From positions 124,001 through 188,000 of the forward strand of contig NZ_KB905474.1 of assembly GCF_000382445.1 (NCBI RefSeq): a DNA stretch of 64,000 nucleotides, written 5' to 3'. This DNA is from Phocaeicola massiliensis B84634 = Timone 84634 = DSM 17679 = JCM 13223 (GTDB lineage: Bacteria > Bacteroidota > Bacteroidia > Bacteroidales > Bacteroidaceae). The position numbers and the translations under genes were made by a program. Of the stretch, positions 8,289 to 17,700 are shown in pieces. Below the pieces are notes generated by a model. It was given only the letters and a program-made list of their open reading frames with translations. It made no database searches and was not told the DNA's origin. How positions within the stretch are numbered: the first letter of the stretch is position 1; each line of letters starts with the position of its first letter.

Positions 8289-8933
8289 CTACACGTTCAA
8301 CCCGAAGCGGACCGTCTCGTCACCGGCGATCAGCGCACGGGTGCCCGGGATATTATTCTCGTAGATATGTACATTGCCCAGGTAGAGAGTGATCGACTTC
8401 AAGGGAAGTTCTATCTGCCGCGCCATCAGGTACAGGTGGTAAATATCGGAAGGCAGCCCGAGGTTCGCGTCACTGCTACGCTGGTAGGCGGATAGAACCA
8501 GTTCACCGCCATCTAACTGGAACTGTACCAGACTCAAACAGGGTGCCTGGTTGCTCTCGGCACCGGTTTCGCCCAGGAAAAGCACGTAGTTCTTGCTGTT
8601 GCGCCTCTCCCGGTTAATTTTCGCTATCAACGGGGGCAGCTTCTCGAAATAGGTCGGGTAACTGTTCACCAGGATGGAGCCGCAATAGTCCCACCAGTTG
8701 ATGCCGGCCTCCCGGTACTTCTCCACGTTGCGCTCACCCTGCATAAATAACTGCAACTCGCTGCGGAGCTTCTTACGGGCGATATTATGCCCCTCGAATA
8801 TGTCGAGCAGGTCCGCCGGTGTCAGCGAGAGCTGCTCGTTCAGAAGGTACTGTATGTTTCCCTTCTTGTTGGTCTGTGTCTTTCCCGTGGCAAGAATCTT
8901 GTCCAGGATACGGTAATACTTGTTCATAGCCAT
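8289..8933 (-). CDS. Thymidylate-synthase-superfamily protein, predicted dCMP (hydroxy)methylase
   Basis: This 214-residue protein aligns by motif with thymidylate synthase. The nucleophilic Cys is in APCLSLVQFQL (C132). The phosphate/dNMP-binding block is QRSSDANLGLPSDI (R152, S153, D155). The C-terminal HIY is at 189-191. Spacings C-to-R (20) and R-to-D163 (11) equal those of E. coli ThyA (C146, R166, N177). The residue equivalent to ThyA Asn177 is Asp163; in this superfamily Asp at this site marks dCMP rather than dUMP specificity, as in T-even dCMP hydroxymethylase. It is shorter than usual (about 264) and lacks an obvious N-terminal Arg loop. Its context beside a DNA methyltransferase suggests phage DNA base modification. 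Activity is unproven; it could be a divergent or non-catalytic relative. Confidence 0.7.
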   Translation of the reverse strand: MAMNKYYRILDKILATGKTQTNKKGNIQYLLNEQLSLTPADLLDIFEGHNIARKKLRSELQLFMQGERNVEKYREAGINWWDYCGSILVNSYPTYFEKLPPLIAKINRERRNSKNYVLFLGETGAESNQAPCLSLVQFQLDGGELVLSAYQRSSDANLGLPSDIYHLYLMARQIELPLKSITLYLGNVHIYENNIPGTRALIAGDETVRFGLNV

Positions 8934-9005
8934 TTCCTCCTTCTAAATTTGAAACACCCTAAAGATAAGGGGAAACGGCACTCCCTACGGCATAAAACAA
9001 CCCGT

Positions 9006-9248
9006 TCACACTGCAAGCGTCTTGCAGTCGCTCTGGAACCGTTTCACCAAGGCATAAACCTTGCGTTCGCTCACCGAATACTTTTCGGACAATACGGCCA
9101 CAGCATACGAGACTTTTTCACCTTGATCGAGTAGGCGGGTATAGTCCGCGTACAGGTCGATATACCGGGCATCTTCCAGACGGATGCCGGCCGCCTGAAG
9201 CCTTTTCAACAGCTCCCGGTTAAAGTTTAATATCTCAATCACTTTCAT
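9006..9248 (-). CDS. Small helix-turn-helix-like protein, unknown
   Basis: This 80-residue protein is all helical. The C-terminal half (YAVAVLSEKYSVSERKVYALVKRF) reads as a helix-turn-helix: helix, SVSERKV turn, recognition helix. It could be a small phage regulator (Mor/C-like in size and fold), but no family is firmly recognised. It is downstream of the structured region 9255-9410 and upstream of the thymidylate-synthase-like gene, all leftward. The AT-rich leader just before its ATG may contain its own promoter. Confidence 0.6.
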   Translation of the reverse strand: MKVIEILNFNRELLKRLQAAGIRLEDARYIDLYADYTRLLDQGEKVSYAVAVLSEKYSVSERKVYALVKRFQSDCKTLAV

Positions 9249-9263
9249 ACAACAAAAAAATTA

Positions 9264-9271
9264 TATCTTTG
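9264..9271 (+). promoter_or_regulatory. Rightward -7 element within the DGR-proximal gap
   Basis: TATCTTTG fits TAnnTTTG on the plus strand although all neighbouring genes run leftward. It would start a short RNA at about 9278. The -33 region is weak (TTTC at 9243-9246, N17). Confidence 0.4.
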
Positions 9272-9277
9272 CATCGC

Positions 9278-9408
9278 CAATCATTTTTTAGACAACAAAA
9301 AAAACGTCAAACCGTGACAGAGGGTATTTGCCCCCGGTCGCGCGGTTTGGCGTTTCATGTTTATAAAAGTGATTGGCGTTACTTTTTAACAGGCCGGGGG
9401 CTTTTTTC
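9278..9408 (+). ncRNA. Candidate structured small RNA with interlocking helices
   Basis: The gap holds three helices. (a) CGCCAATCA 9275-9283 pairs with TGATTGGCG 9370-9378. (b) Bases 9302-9314 pair with 9343-9355 over 13 bp, with one G-U. (c) GCCCCCGG 9330-9337 pairs with CCGGGGGC 9394-9401. Helix b nests in a, while c crosses both, as in a pseudoknot. Helix c is followed by TTTTTT, a plus-strand terminator signature, and a plus-strand -7 element precedes. Read leftward, helix b followed by T9 would instead be a large-loop terminator of the RT operon. Which strand is functional is not determined, and no known RNA family is recognised. Confidence 0.4.
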
Positions 9409-9427
9409 TTATCCTCCCCCGAAGGAT

Positions 9428-9913
9428 TTATTCCACCCGGTACTTCTCCGGATCAAAAGCGTCTTTCTTCCTCCAGCCGTCAGACAGCGTGTCCTGAACA
9501 TGCTTCATGGCTTTCGTGTAGAAATCGGTCAGTTCCTCCAGTGTGACGAACTCCCGATATTGGGGAACCTCATCCGTACCGAACTTGAATGTCACGGGAA
9601 GCGTAGCACCACCAGTCTGTACGGCCAGATCATACGCTGCCTTATAATTGAACTGGTTTTCACTTGACAGCCATACCGGCATACCTTCATAGAGAAAACC
9701 GGAAAGTATCTCACGGTCAATTTGCTCATTATACCAGTCTGTAATGACGGACTTTATAGTATCCATGTGAGGTCTGCCGACAAAGCTTTCCTCCATATAG
9801 GAAGCGGATCCGTCTTCACGTTCCTGCACATCCCAGCGGATGCGCCATCTGTTGCGTGCCGGGCTCACGCACTCGATCAGTCTTATCCCGGATGTTCCTT
9901 CTACCCGTTTCAT
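9428..9913 (-). CDS. Conserved phage protein of unknown function (DUF4376-like), RT-coupled
   Basis: This 161-residue acidic protein has an N-terminal beta-rich half (RLIECVSPARNRWRIRWDVQ). The segment IKSVITDWYNEQIDREILSGF resembles DUF4376-type proteins found beside phage tail-fibre genes, and the C-terminal half is helical. It starts at ATG 9913, overlapping the RT stop codon (TGATG), so translation is coupled to the reverse transcriptase. It does not resemble the small basic Avd accessory protein of known DGRs, and its size and acidity differ. A role in fibre assembly or in retrohoming is possible but only inferred from position. Confidence 0.6.
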   Translation of the reverse strand: MKRVEGTSGIRLIECVSPARNRWRIRWDVQEREDGSASYMEESFVGRPHMDTIKSVITDWYNEQIDREILSGFLYEGMPVWLSSENQFNYKAAYDLAVQTGGATLPVTFKFGTDEVPQYREFVTLEELTDFYTKAMKHVQDTLSDGWRKKDAFDPEKYRVE

Positions 9914-11214
9914 GTAAATATGTATTTAGTTCGACCTTTGCCGAAGGTTTCCGTCTTGATGGTGGTTTCGAACGGGAAGCCGTCCGGCATTTCCTTCACT
10001 TGCAAGAGGATGTTCTTCATCTCCTCGCTGTTGGTAAAGAACTTTTTCGGTTCGCCGTTCATCTCAATGGCCACGATACAGCGGTCCTCGCCCTGTTCGG
10101 TCTTGATGCCCGTCTCAAAGTCCTTCACAATAATCGGTAAGTTTACCAGTTCCCGGATGCTTACCACCACCCCGGGAAAACGTTTCTTGCCGTCCTCCGG
10201 CTTGTAGGAAACGTTCAAGTCTTTAAATGATCTCATGTCTTTGCCTGTTAATTTTTTAAACAACGTATGACAGTCGGCGTGCTTGGCCATCCCGTAGAAC
10301 GACGCTATCAGCTCACGCCTCCTCCTTCTCGATTTTACCTCGTGCATTTTTCGGGCGAACTTCTGCTTGATGCGCTTGCGAATGCGGACATGGTCCGCAC
10401 CGAAAGTCACATACCCCAGAAAGTCGATGCCCTCGCCCGGCGGGAACACGCGCTCGTTCCCCTTCACCAGGAGACCGGCACACTCCATGCGCCCGTGGAC
10501 GGCATCACGAATCTTCCACAGTTCCGCTTTCGTTTTACCCAGTACGACGCCGTCATCACAATAGCGGTAGAAATGACGCACGGCATACCTGTCCTTCAGA
10601 TAATGGTCCAGATACACAGACAAAAGCAAATTGCCCAGCCCCTGCGAGCTGCGCAGGCCGATACTCAGACCTTCAGGCATCAGGCGGACAAAGCTCTCCA
10701 GCATGGTCACGAGCTTTGCGTCCTTGAACACCCGGCTGACGCAATACATCACAAAATCCTGCTTCACGCTCTCGTAGAATTTGGTGATGTCAAACTTGTA
10801 ACAGTAACGCGTACCATCAGGGTCCTCGGCCATGTCACGGCGGACATACGCCAGGAGGTCGTGCATACCCCGTCTCTTGATACTGGCGGAGGTGGTACGG
10901 ATGAAACGTTTCCGCAGATGGCGGTCCACCACCGCCATGATGGCATGCACGGCGATGCGGTCCTTCATCGGGATCACCTGGATGCGGCGCAGCTTGCCGC
11001 CCTCGATGATCTCGCGTTCACGGTAGTCCTTCACGCGGAAAGTACCGGATGCGATCTGCGCGGCCAGCTCCTCCAACACCTCGGGCTTATGCGCGAGCAG
11101 ATAGCCCCCCTGGCGGCTGCGTTTACGCTTGCTGCCGCGAAGGACCTGCCGGAAGGAAGCCTCCATGTTGGAAGGCTCCACGATCTCCTCGATGATATAC
11201 CCAACCCTGCGCAT
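9910..11214 (-). CDS. DGR-type reverse transcriptase with extra C-terminal domain
   Basis: This 434-residue RT has palm motif FDITKFYESV, the DGR-diagnostic IGLRSSQGLGN motif (in place of the group II/retroviral QGxxxSP, about 183-193) and catalytic YCDD at 218-221. It copies the template RNA with error-prone incorporation opposite adenines and delivers the cDNA to the variable repeat. After the thumb region (to about 315) a further about 110 residues (from about KRFPGVVVSIRELVNLPI) form a beta-rich domain not typical of the minimal about 330-residue DGR RTs. No avd-like gene is present nearby. It is transcribed from the template-RNA promoter at 11567-11600. Confidence 0.95.
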   Translation of the reverse strand: MRRVGYIIEEIVEPSNMEASFRQVLRGSKRKRSRQGGYLLAHKPEVLEELAAQIASGTFRVKDYREREIIEGGKLRRIQVIPMKDRIAVHAIMAVVDRHLRKRFIRTTSASIKRRGMHDLLAYVRRDMAEDPDGTRYCYKFDITKFYESVKQDFVMYCVSRVFKDAKLVTMLESFVRLMPEGLSIGLRSSQGLGNLLLSVYLDHYLKDRYAVRHFYRYCDDGVVLGKTKAELWKIRDAVHGRMECAGLLVKGNERVFPPGEGIDFLGYVTFGADHVRIRKRIKQKFARKMHEVKSRRRRRELIASFYGMAKHADCHTLFKKLTGKDMRSFKDLNVSYKPEDGKKRFPGVVVSIRELVNLPIIVKDFETGIKTEQGEDRCIVAIEMNGEPKKFFTNSEEMKNILLQVKEMPDGFPFETTIKTETFGKGRTKYIFT

Positions 11215-11429
11215 AAATTACTGTTTATTGCTTTTAATACGGGGCCTTCAATCCCCCGGGCCCGGCTTCTTCGAACCGTTTCCGGCCTACCAAACCCTAC
11301 CCGACACTTTATTTTTCAGTTTTCCGGCCCTTGCGGACCGCTGTTACTGCGGCTTGCCCCCCTCGGCACCACGGTGGGGACAAGTCCCCGGTGTTGTACG
11401 CCGATTAAAATTTCCTTTCGATTGTTGTT

Positions 11430-11540
11430 CAGACGAGAACCGATGTTCGTGTTCGTATTCGAGGAATCGTTGTTCGCATTCGACATCGAAACACCGCCAT
11501 TCGGGTTCGCGTTGTTGTTGCCACGATAGACCACACGGCC
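11430..11540 (-). repeat. DGR template repeat (TR)
   Basis: This 111-bp core aligns without gaps with the variable repeat at 11799-11909. Twelve mismatches are present and every one is at an adenine of the TR coding-sense strand; sixteen other adenines are unchanged, and no C, G or T differs. The TR is rich in AAC codons, the codon able to diversify most under A-mutagenesis. Nine further bases (11421-11429) can be aligned if six more A changes are allowed, but homology there is doubtful. It lies between the diversified gene and the RT, on the RT transcript. Confidence 0.95.
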
Positions 11541-11566
11541 TATGGGGAGGCGCCACCTTTCAAATG

Positions 11567-11600
11567 CAAAAGTACTATTTTCAAATTATTATTTAACAAA
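11567..11600 (-). promoter_or_regulatory. Dedicated promoter for template RNA and RT
   Basis: The minus strand carries TACTTTTG (11567-11574) and TTTG (11597-11600) spaced by 22 bp, a Bacteroides -7/-33 pair. Predicted start is about 11560, only about 20 nt before the TR. It follows the hairpins that end the target gene. Confidence 0.65.
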
Positions 11601-11635
11601 CAGATACAAAACCTGACGTCAAAAAATATTTTTCG

Positions 11636-11684
11636 ACGGGCTGACGCCCGTAATGAACGGCGTTCCCCTGCTCGGGGAACACCG
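11636..11684 (-). terminator. Tandem hairpins downstream of VR (terminator and possible homing cruciform)
   Basis: Stem 1 is an 11-bp stem pairing 11658-11668 with 11674-11684, with one G-T and a 5-nt loop. Stem 2 pairs ACGGGC 11636-11641 with GCCCGT 11646-11651 around a 4-nt loop, followed leftward by an A/T stretch ending in TTTTTT. In the Bordetella phage DGR, hairpin/cruciform elements just downstream of VR stimulate retrohoming; the same position here suggests a double role. Confidence 0.6.
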
Positions 11685-11729
11685 GACGTTTTGTCGCTTC
11701 GCTCCCGCTTTGACGCTTTACGCGGCCGA

Positions 11730-14700
11730 TCATGCAACCTCGCTTATCGCTTTAAACGCCACGGCGCTCGACGCCTTAACGAGCCGGCCGCGGAAGGCCA
11801 GACGAGAACCGATGTTCGTGCTCGCATCCGAGGAATCGGAGTTCGCATACGACATCGAAACACCGCCATCCGGGACCGCGTAGCTGTAGCCACGATAGAC
11901 CACACGGCCGGAGGCAGTGGATATGTAGTAGATGTCGCAGTAATTTGTCGAGGAGGAACCCGAAACGGAACCCACCGGAATCACGTCCATATATTTGCCA
12001 TGCGCCACGGCGGTAATCCAGATACCGGAGCTCACGGAACCCTTAACCAGGCGGGTACTGCCGTCAGGCATCCAGATGCGCCACTTCCCGGAATTGCCCG
12101 TGTCATTAGGGAGGTCCACGCCGTCCATCATGTCATATTTATGACCATAGATGTCCTCGTAGCCAAGGCAGCAAATATTATTCACCTGCGTAACCGTGGC
12201 CCCGCCGTAGTCATCCTTCTCACGGTACCACGCATACTGGTGGACGGAGTTTTCTATCAGGCTGTTCGTCACATTAGGGTTGATTGAGGAGGCTTCCTCG
12301 TAGCCGATCGTGTCCGTCATCCCGCGGCTGGCAGTACCACCCGTAGTACGGTTGTTCGTGTGAGAGCCCGCGCCGCATTGTTCCTGGCTGTCACGACGAC
12401 CGTACTTCGCGTAGAAAAGATTCGCGATGCGCGAGTGCATAAGGGCATCAATCTGCTGCATACCGCGCTGGACACTGTAATAGTGAAAATCAGCCCAGGT
12501 CATGCTCGCCGTAGTGCTCCCGCCGGTAATGCAGGCGCGAAGTTTGGAACCGACAACACTGCTGCCCACAACGGCACACAAGTGCTCGTCATTAGGCACC
12601 CATTCGGGTTCCATATCCTCGATCCTGTCACTGTTAGAAAGGACAACCTTATCGAACTCTGCCGTGTTCAGAATGGAGAAGTGAAGAGCAGTGGCACCCT
12701 CCGGAACATCGGCAATCAGGTACATACCGGCCTCGAACTTGTTGCTCAAGGTAGGGACGACGATTGAACTGATGACCGTGCCGGAATCGTCTGTGAAAAT
12801 GCTTCCGACAAGGCTTGTACCGGGAACGCTCGGGAAACGCACACGCTTGTAACCGTCCACGTTCACCTTGCATACCGAATACGTACTGTCAGTACTGTAG
12901 CTGTTCGAAAGCGTATCCTTTCCGCTCATGATCTTACGACCGGAAAGATAACCGCCACTCGTGCCCTTAATGTCGTCAAGCGTAAGGACGTCAGCATCCG
13001 GAACGGAAGGCATGTTATCCGAACCGTTACTGCTGTAACAGGAGTAATGCTTGCCGTTCAGGTAATCATTGATACCCTTGCTCCAGAAGAAGGGCTCGTA
13101 CATCATCCAGTCACCTTCAGTGCCGTCCAGTCTGGCAGCCGTGCCGTCGGCGTACTTGTTGCTGTCCGTGTCGTCCAGCGGGTAGTAGGTCATCTCACCG
13201 TCCAGGTTGTTCACCGTGGTATCAACGTTCGCCATGTTCACACCCCGCGTCGTCGCTTTTTTAGTCACTTTAGCAAGTACACGGTGACGCTGCTTCAGGA
13301 TGGCGGAAATATGACCGCTCACCTCATACGCGTTGTCATACTTGTAGCCGGTACCGTTGTCAAGGTTGCTCACGTTCGCGTCATCCGATACCTCGTCGTC
13401 GAACTCGATCATCGTGTATTCCGGCTGCCGGATATTCAGTTCCGGGAAGTGCGCCTTCAGAGCGCTGTACGTATCGTCATCAATGTAGCGCGTGAGCTGT
13501 ACCGTACCCACCAAAGCGCACGTGTCCGTAGTATTGCCATCGGAATCCACACCGCCCATCCCGACAAACTTATTCAGCCACGTACCGTCATCCTCGCGGT
13601 CAATACCGGTTACTCTGATACGTTCCACACCCGTGCAACGGCCCAGCAGGGTTTCCCAGTCAATACCTGGACAACTGTCAAAGATGAAGGTCTTCACCTT
13701 GCTGTAGCTTTCCAATGTCAGCCCGCCGGTGGTCAGTCTGCCCAGATATTCCAGACGGAGGCTGGTCAGTGTACCGGGAAGGTGGAGCAGCGTCACGGGA
13801 GAACCCTTGGCTAGCACCACGCTCTGCACCTGCGTACCGCGGGTCTCAAGTTCTTCCAGCTTGGTCTGCGCACTCAAATCCAGCTCGGTACTGGTACTTC
13901 CCCCGGTTTTCGCCTGTGCCTGGTTACGAAGGTTGAGTTTACGTAGCTGCTTGCAGTTGCCGATGTTCAACCACCAGCCGGTACTGCCGTTGCCGGAACT
14001 TTGAAGGTTCAGTTCGCGCAGCACGGTACATTTGCCCAGGTCGAAAGCGTTTTTCAGGTGGTCGGCGGCCCCGCTCATATCCAGCACCTTCATACGGCTC
14101 GCGCCATAAACCCTCAAGGGATCGTTCACCGTATAGGCACCGGTGATGGAAAGGCTCGCAGCCGCATCTTTCTTGATGATGCCGGTATTCCCTATATTCG
14201 GACTGTTGTTCGTACCGTAGCCGAAAGCATAAACCTCGTTGGCCGTAATCTTCAGCACGTCGGGGGTGTCAGCAGCCGTACGTGCCAGATAGAGGTCGAT
14301 GTTGTCACTGGTGAAATTGCTCGTGCCGTACTTGGCATCCAGAAGGGCGAAACGATTACGCACGAAATATTCACGGTGCGCACGGTTACTGCCCTGAAGG
14401 GCGTAGATGAACGGCCACACCTTGCCGTACATCTCCTGCGTGGCGGGCAGGATGTACTTCAGCTCGCCGCTCTTGTTATAGGCACGGTCGCACCAGTTGC
14501 CCGCCTGCTCCACGTTCAGCATGTCCAGGACACGGCTGGTGGTAAGTACACCGCGAAGAGCCTGCGCCTGTGTCTTCAGGTCAGCGTCCAGGTTGGCCAG
14601 AACGAGGTTCCAAAGCCAGCTGTCACGGCCTTCAAAGGCATATTTCCCGGCCTCGGCATCATAAGTGTCGCGGTCGGTGGTGTAGTCATACACCAGGAAA

Positions 14701-17700
14701 CAGTCGTTGCGTTTTCCCATCTGGGTATCACCGTCGTAGTAGGTGATGTACCATATCAGGCCGTCCCACGTGCGCAGCATCATGTTCTTCGCACGCTGGT
14801 CAACGGCAAGGAAATAGTCCGTCCAGAGGTAATACGTCAGCAGGAAAGCCTTGTCGAAATAGTCACTTATCTCGTCCCTGAACTTCTCGCTCTTAAAAGT
14901 GGAGAGGTCGGCGCTCGTCGCACCGTCCGGAACACACGAGCGTATCCATGCGTACAACCGTTTCACGGCCGTACGCTGCGACTCGTCAAGGCCCGCCCAT
15001 TTCACATCATCCGGAACGTTGGTCTCGGCACCGGCATCAAACACCTCCTCCAGATGAGCGTCACTTGTGGTCTTGAAAAGGCACATGGCCTCGGTATTGT
15101 TCAGCATTTCCAGAGTGAGGGGACAGGCAGGATCGTAACCCTCCACGCCACTAAGGCCGAACAGGTCGCCGCTCTTGCTTTTCTCGTTGTTGAAGTTGTA
15201 CTGCCCCACATAGTCGTTCTCGCCGTCCTCCGCAGCCGCCACAAACATGTCGATAGGCACACCGTCGATAGCGGTACGCACGGTGACCGCGTTCAAATCG
15301 CTGCCGCCCGTCTCGTACTGGTAACGCTGCGGAGGGGTGAGAAGCCCCATCTCCTTCAGCACGTCGTTGAACAGTTTGGCACCGCCTGTGTTCAGCGACA
15401 TGGACGAGTCGGAATAATCACTCTTCAGACAGATCAGGTTCATGGCGATGCCACCGGGACGGACGGGATATTTCTTTTCCGCCTGCTCCTTGCCGCCAAC
15501 GGTGAAGCTAAGGTTCGTGCCGCCCTTGCTGATATAGATACGGATGTTCTTGCTCGGATATTTCGTGGAACTGGTACCCTGAATACGGATATAACAGTCA
15601 CGAAGCACGAAGTCGTATTCGGATCCGAAAGGGGAGTAATAGAAGATATCAGCCGAAAAGTCCGTCTTCTTGTTGTTCTCGGCATACACGTCATCGAGCT
15701 TGTTCTGGCGCACGATACGCAGCACCCCCTTGCCCTTGGCACGCAGCTTGTCCATATCCACAGTGTCGGTATCACCCAGGATATCGTTCTCTTCGTACAG
15801 CGCGATCATCTCCTCACCGTCCACACTGTCCACCATCCGGTTCTCCAGTTCCTCGTCGTCACTCAACCGGCGGGTATAGATACGCACGCTCTTTACCTCC
15901 ACGTCCGCCCCGGCGCTGTCAATGGTGATATATTTCGGATTGTCCTGGCGGAAGCTGAAGGCGTTGTCGTAGATGTCGGCACCGGTACGGTTGCCGTCCA
16001 CATAAAGCTCCATCAGACGGCTCTCATTGCGGGTACCCACCATGAGGGCCACCTTGATCCACCGGTCTTCCACATAATTCGTGCCCAGCTTGATCTCACG
16101 CTCCACCAGCTCGTCGTCCTCGTTGGTATAGGACACTTTCTCACCGGTCTTGAAACTCGCTTCCGAAGGGGTGATATAAAGCCCCTTGCCACTGTCGAGA
16201 CAGTCCACAACTGCGGTATCGCTGTCAGTGGGATTGCTTACCCGGAGGGTCAGTTCAATGGTCAGCCCCGTACTTTTCACATCGGTGGCAAAGGGCCGGT
16301 AGCCGATGACGGCTTTCGCACCGTTGGTCAGCTTCAGCGCCTCACCCGTCCAGCCGTTGCTGCTCCAGTCAAAACCCTCGAACGTGGTCTCCACGCCGTT
16401 CGACTCCCATGTTCCGGGGTTACTCTCCCCGTTGCTGCGACCCGCCGCGTCAAGCTTGACCGCTAGGCCGTAGGTGGCCTCGCTGATATCGATACCGCTC
16501 TCACCCACGTCGATGCGCAAAGTGTACCCGGTCGGACCGGCTTTCAGGACAAGCGTCTGCGTGCCTTCCTCGGTAAACCGGTTACTGTAGGTCATCATGC
16601 TGCGGGAAGCGCTCACGGTACTGCTCTTGACGCCGTTTTTCCAGAACTCCACTTCAGCGGGCACACGGTCGGGATCATAGGCCACCCAGTCGAAAGTGAG
16701 CTTCTCGTAGCGGCCGGCTTCAAGGACCGGCTCCAGATGCTCGTCCCGTCCGAGGACATGCCCGTCGGCATGAATGAGCTTCAAACCGATGAAGGGCGCG
16801 CCGGTTCCGGCCTTCAGCAGGTCGATATGGATGCTCTCGCTTTTCAGCGTGAGGTCGTCAGTTTCCATCTCGGCCACCAGCTGGGCGGTATGCCGCCCCA
16901 CGGACAGGCCGGTCATGGAAACCTCGAAACTGCCGTTCGTCGTGCCGCTGCGGGTGACCGTATGCGCGTTCTGCTGTACACCGTCCACGTACAGGCTGAC
17001 GGTTTTCGTGCCGGTACCGCTCACGGCGTAGGGTATACTCGCGGAATCATAGGTACCGTAACCGCCGTTCTGGATGGTGGCCGCCAGGTTGTAACCGCAG
17101 GAAAGGGACAGGGTGACGCTCTTCACGCTCACGTACGCCTGCTTCTTCTGCGCCTTACCCGTGGTGGGATCGGTAGTCTCGGCAATGACGTAGATATCGC
17201 TCGTGCCCACCAGCAGGTATTTGGTCAGGTCAAGGGTATAGGTACCCTTGCTCACTTCCTTCAGCGAGGAGGAATAAGTGGTGGTCGTCCCGCGCTTCAC
17301 CTGGATGGTGACGGTCGCTTTCTGTCCGGTACTGCTACCCTTGTCATCACCGCCGGCAACCTGGTGGTCATAGGTATAGGTAAGTTTCACCGCTCCGCCT
17401 TCCTTCACGGTTTTCTTGTCGGTCTCGGCAAGCAGCACGATCTTGGTGGTGGAGGACTCACCGCCGCCACCGCTGCCGGCCGGGATGTCAACGCTCGCGA
17501 TCTCCGCCCCGCTCTTGTTGGTCAGCGCAAGGCGGACACTGCTCTCGTCGTCGCTCACTTCCGCGCTCATGCCGAACACGGTACCGGCTTCCACCTCCTG
17601 GAATTTGGCGGCGACGGTCTTGTTCTGGACGGGATTGGTACTGTCAGCATCCAGGCTCTCGTCCACTTCCAGCTTGTCGATGGTCAGATCCACGTTGCCC

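Noticed and set aside
10267..11529. Long plus-strand open frame opposite the reverse transcriptase
   Set aside because: A GC-rich antisense shadow of the RT gene, with His/Leu-rich nonsense composition.
11316..11540. Protein encoded by the template repeat
   Set aside because: Open frames there exist only because TR copies a coding VR; the Asn-rich product has no start context.
14001..16466. 821-codon plus-strand open frame opposite the tail-fibre gene
   Set aside because: A shadow of the coding strand with biased composition and no motifs, and it would be opposite the entire transcript.
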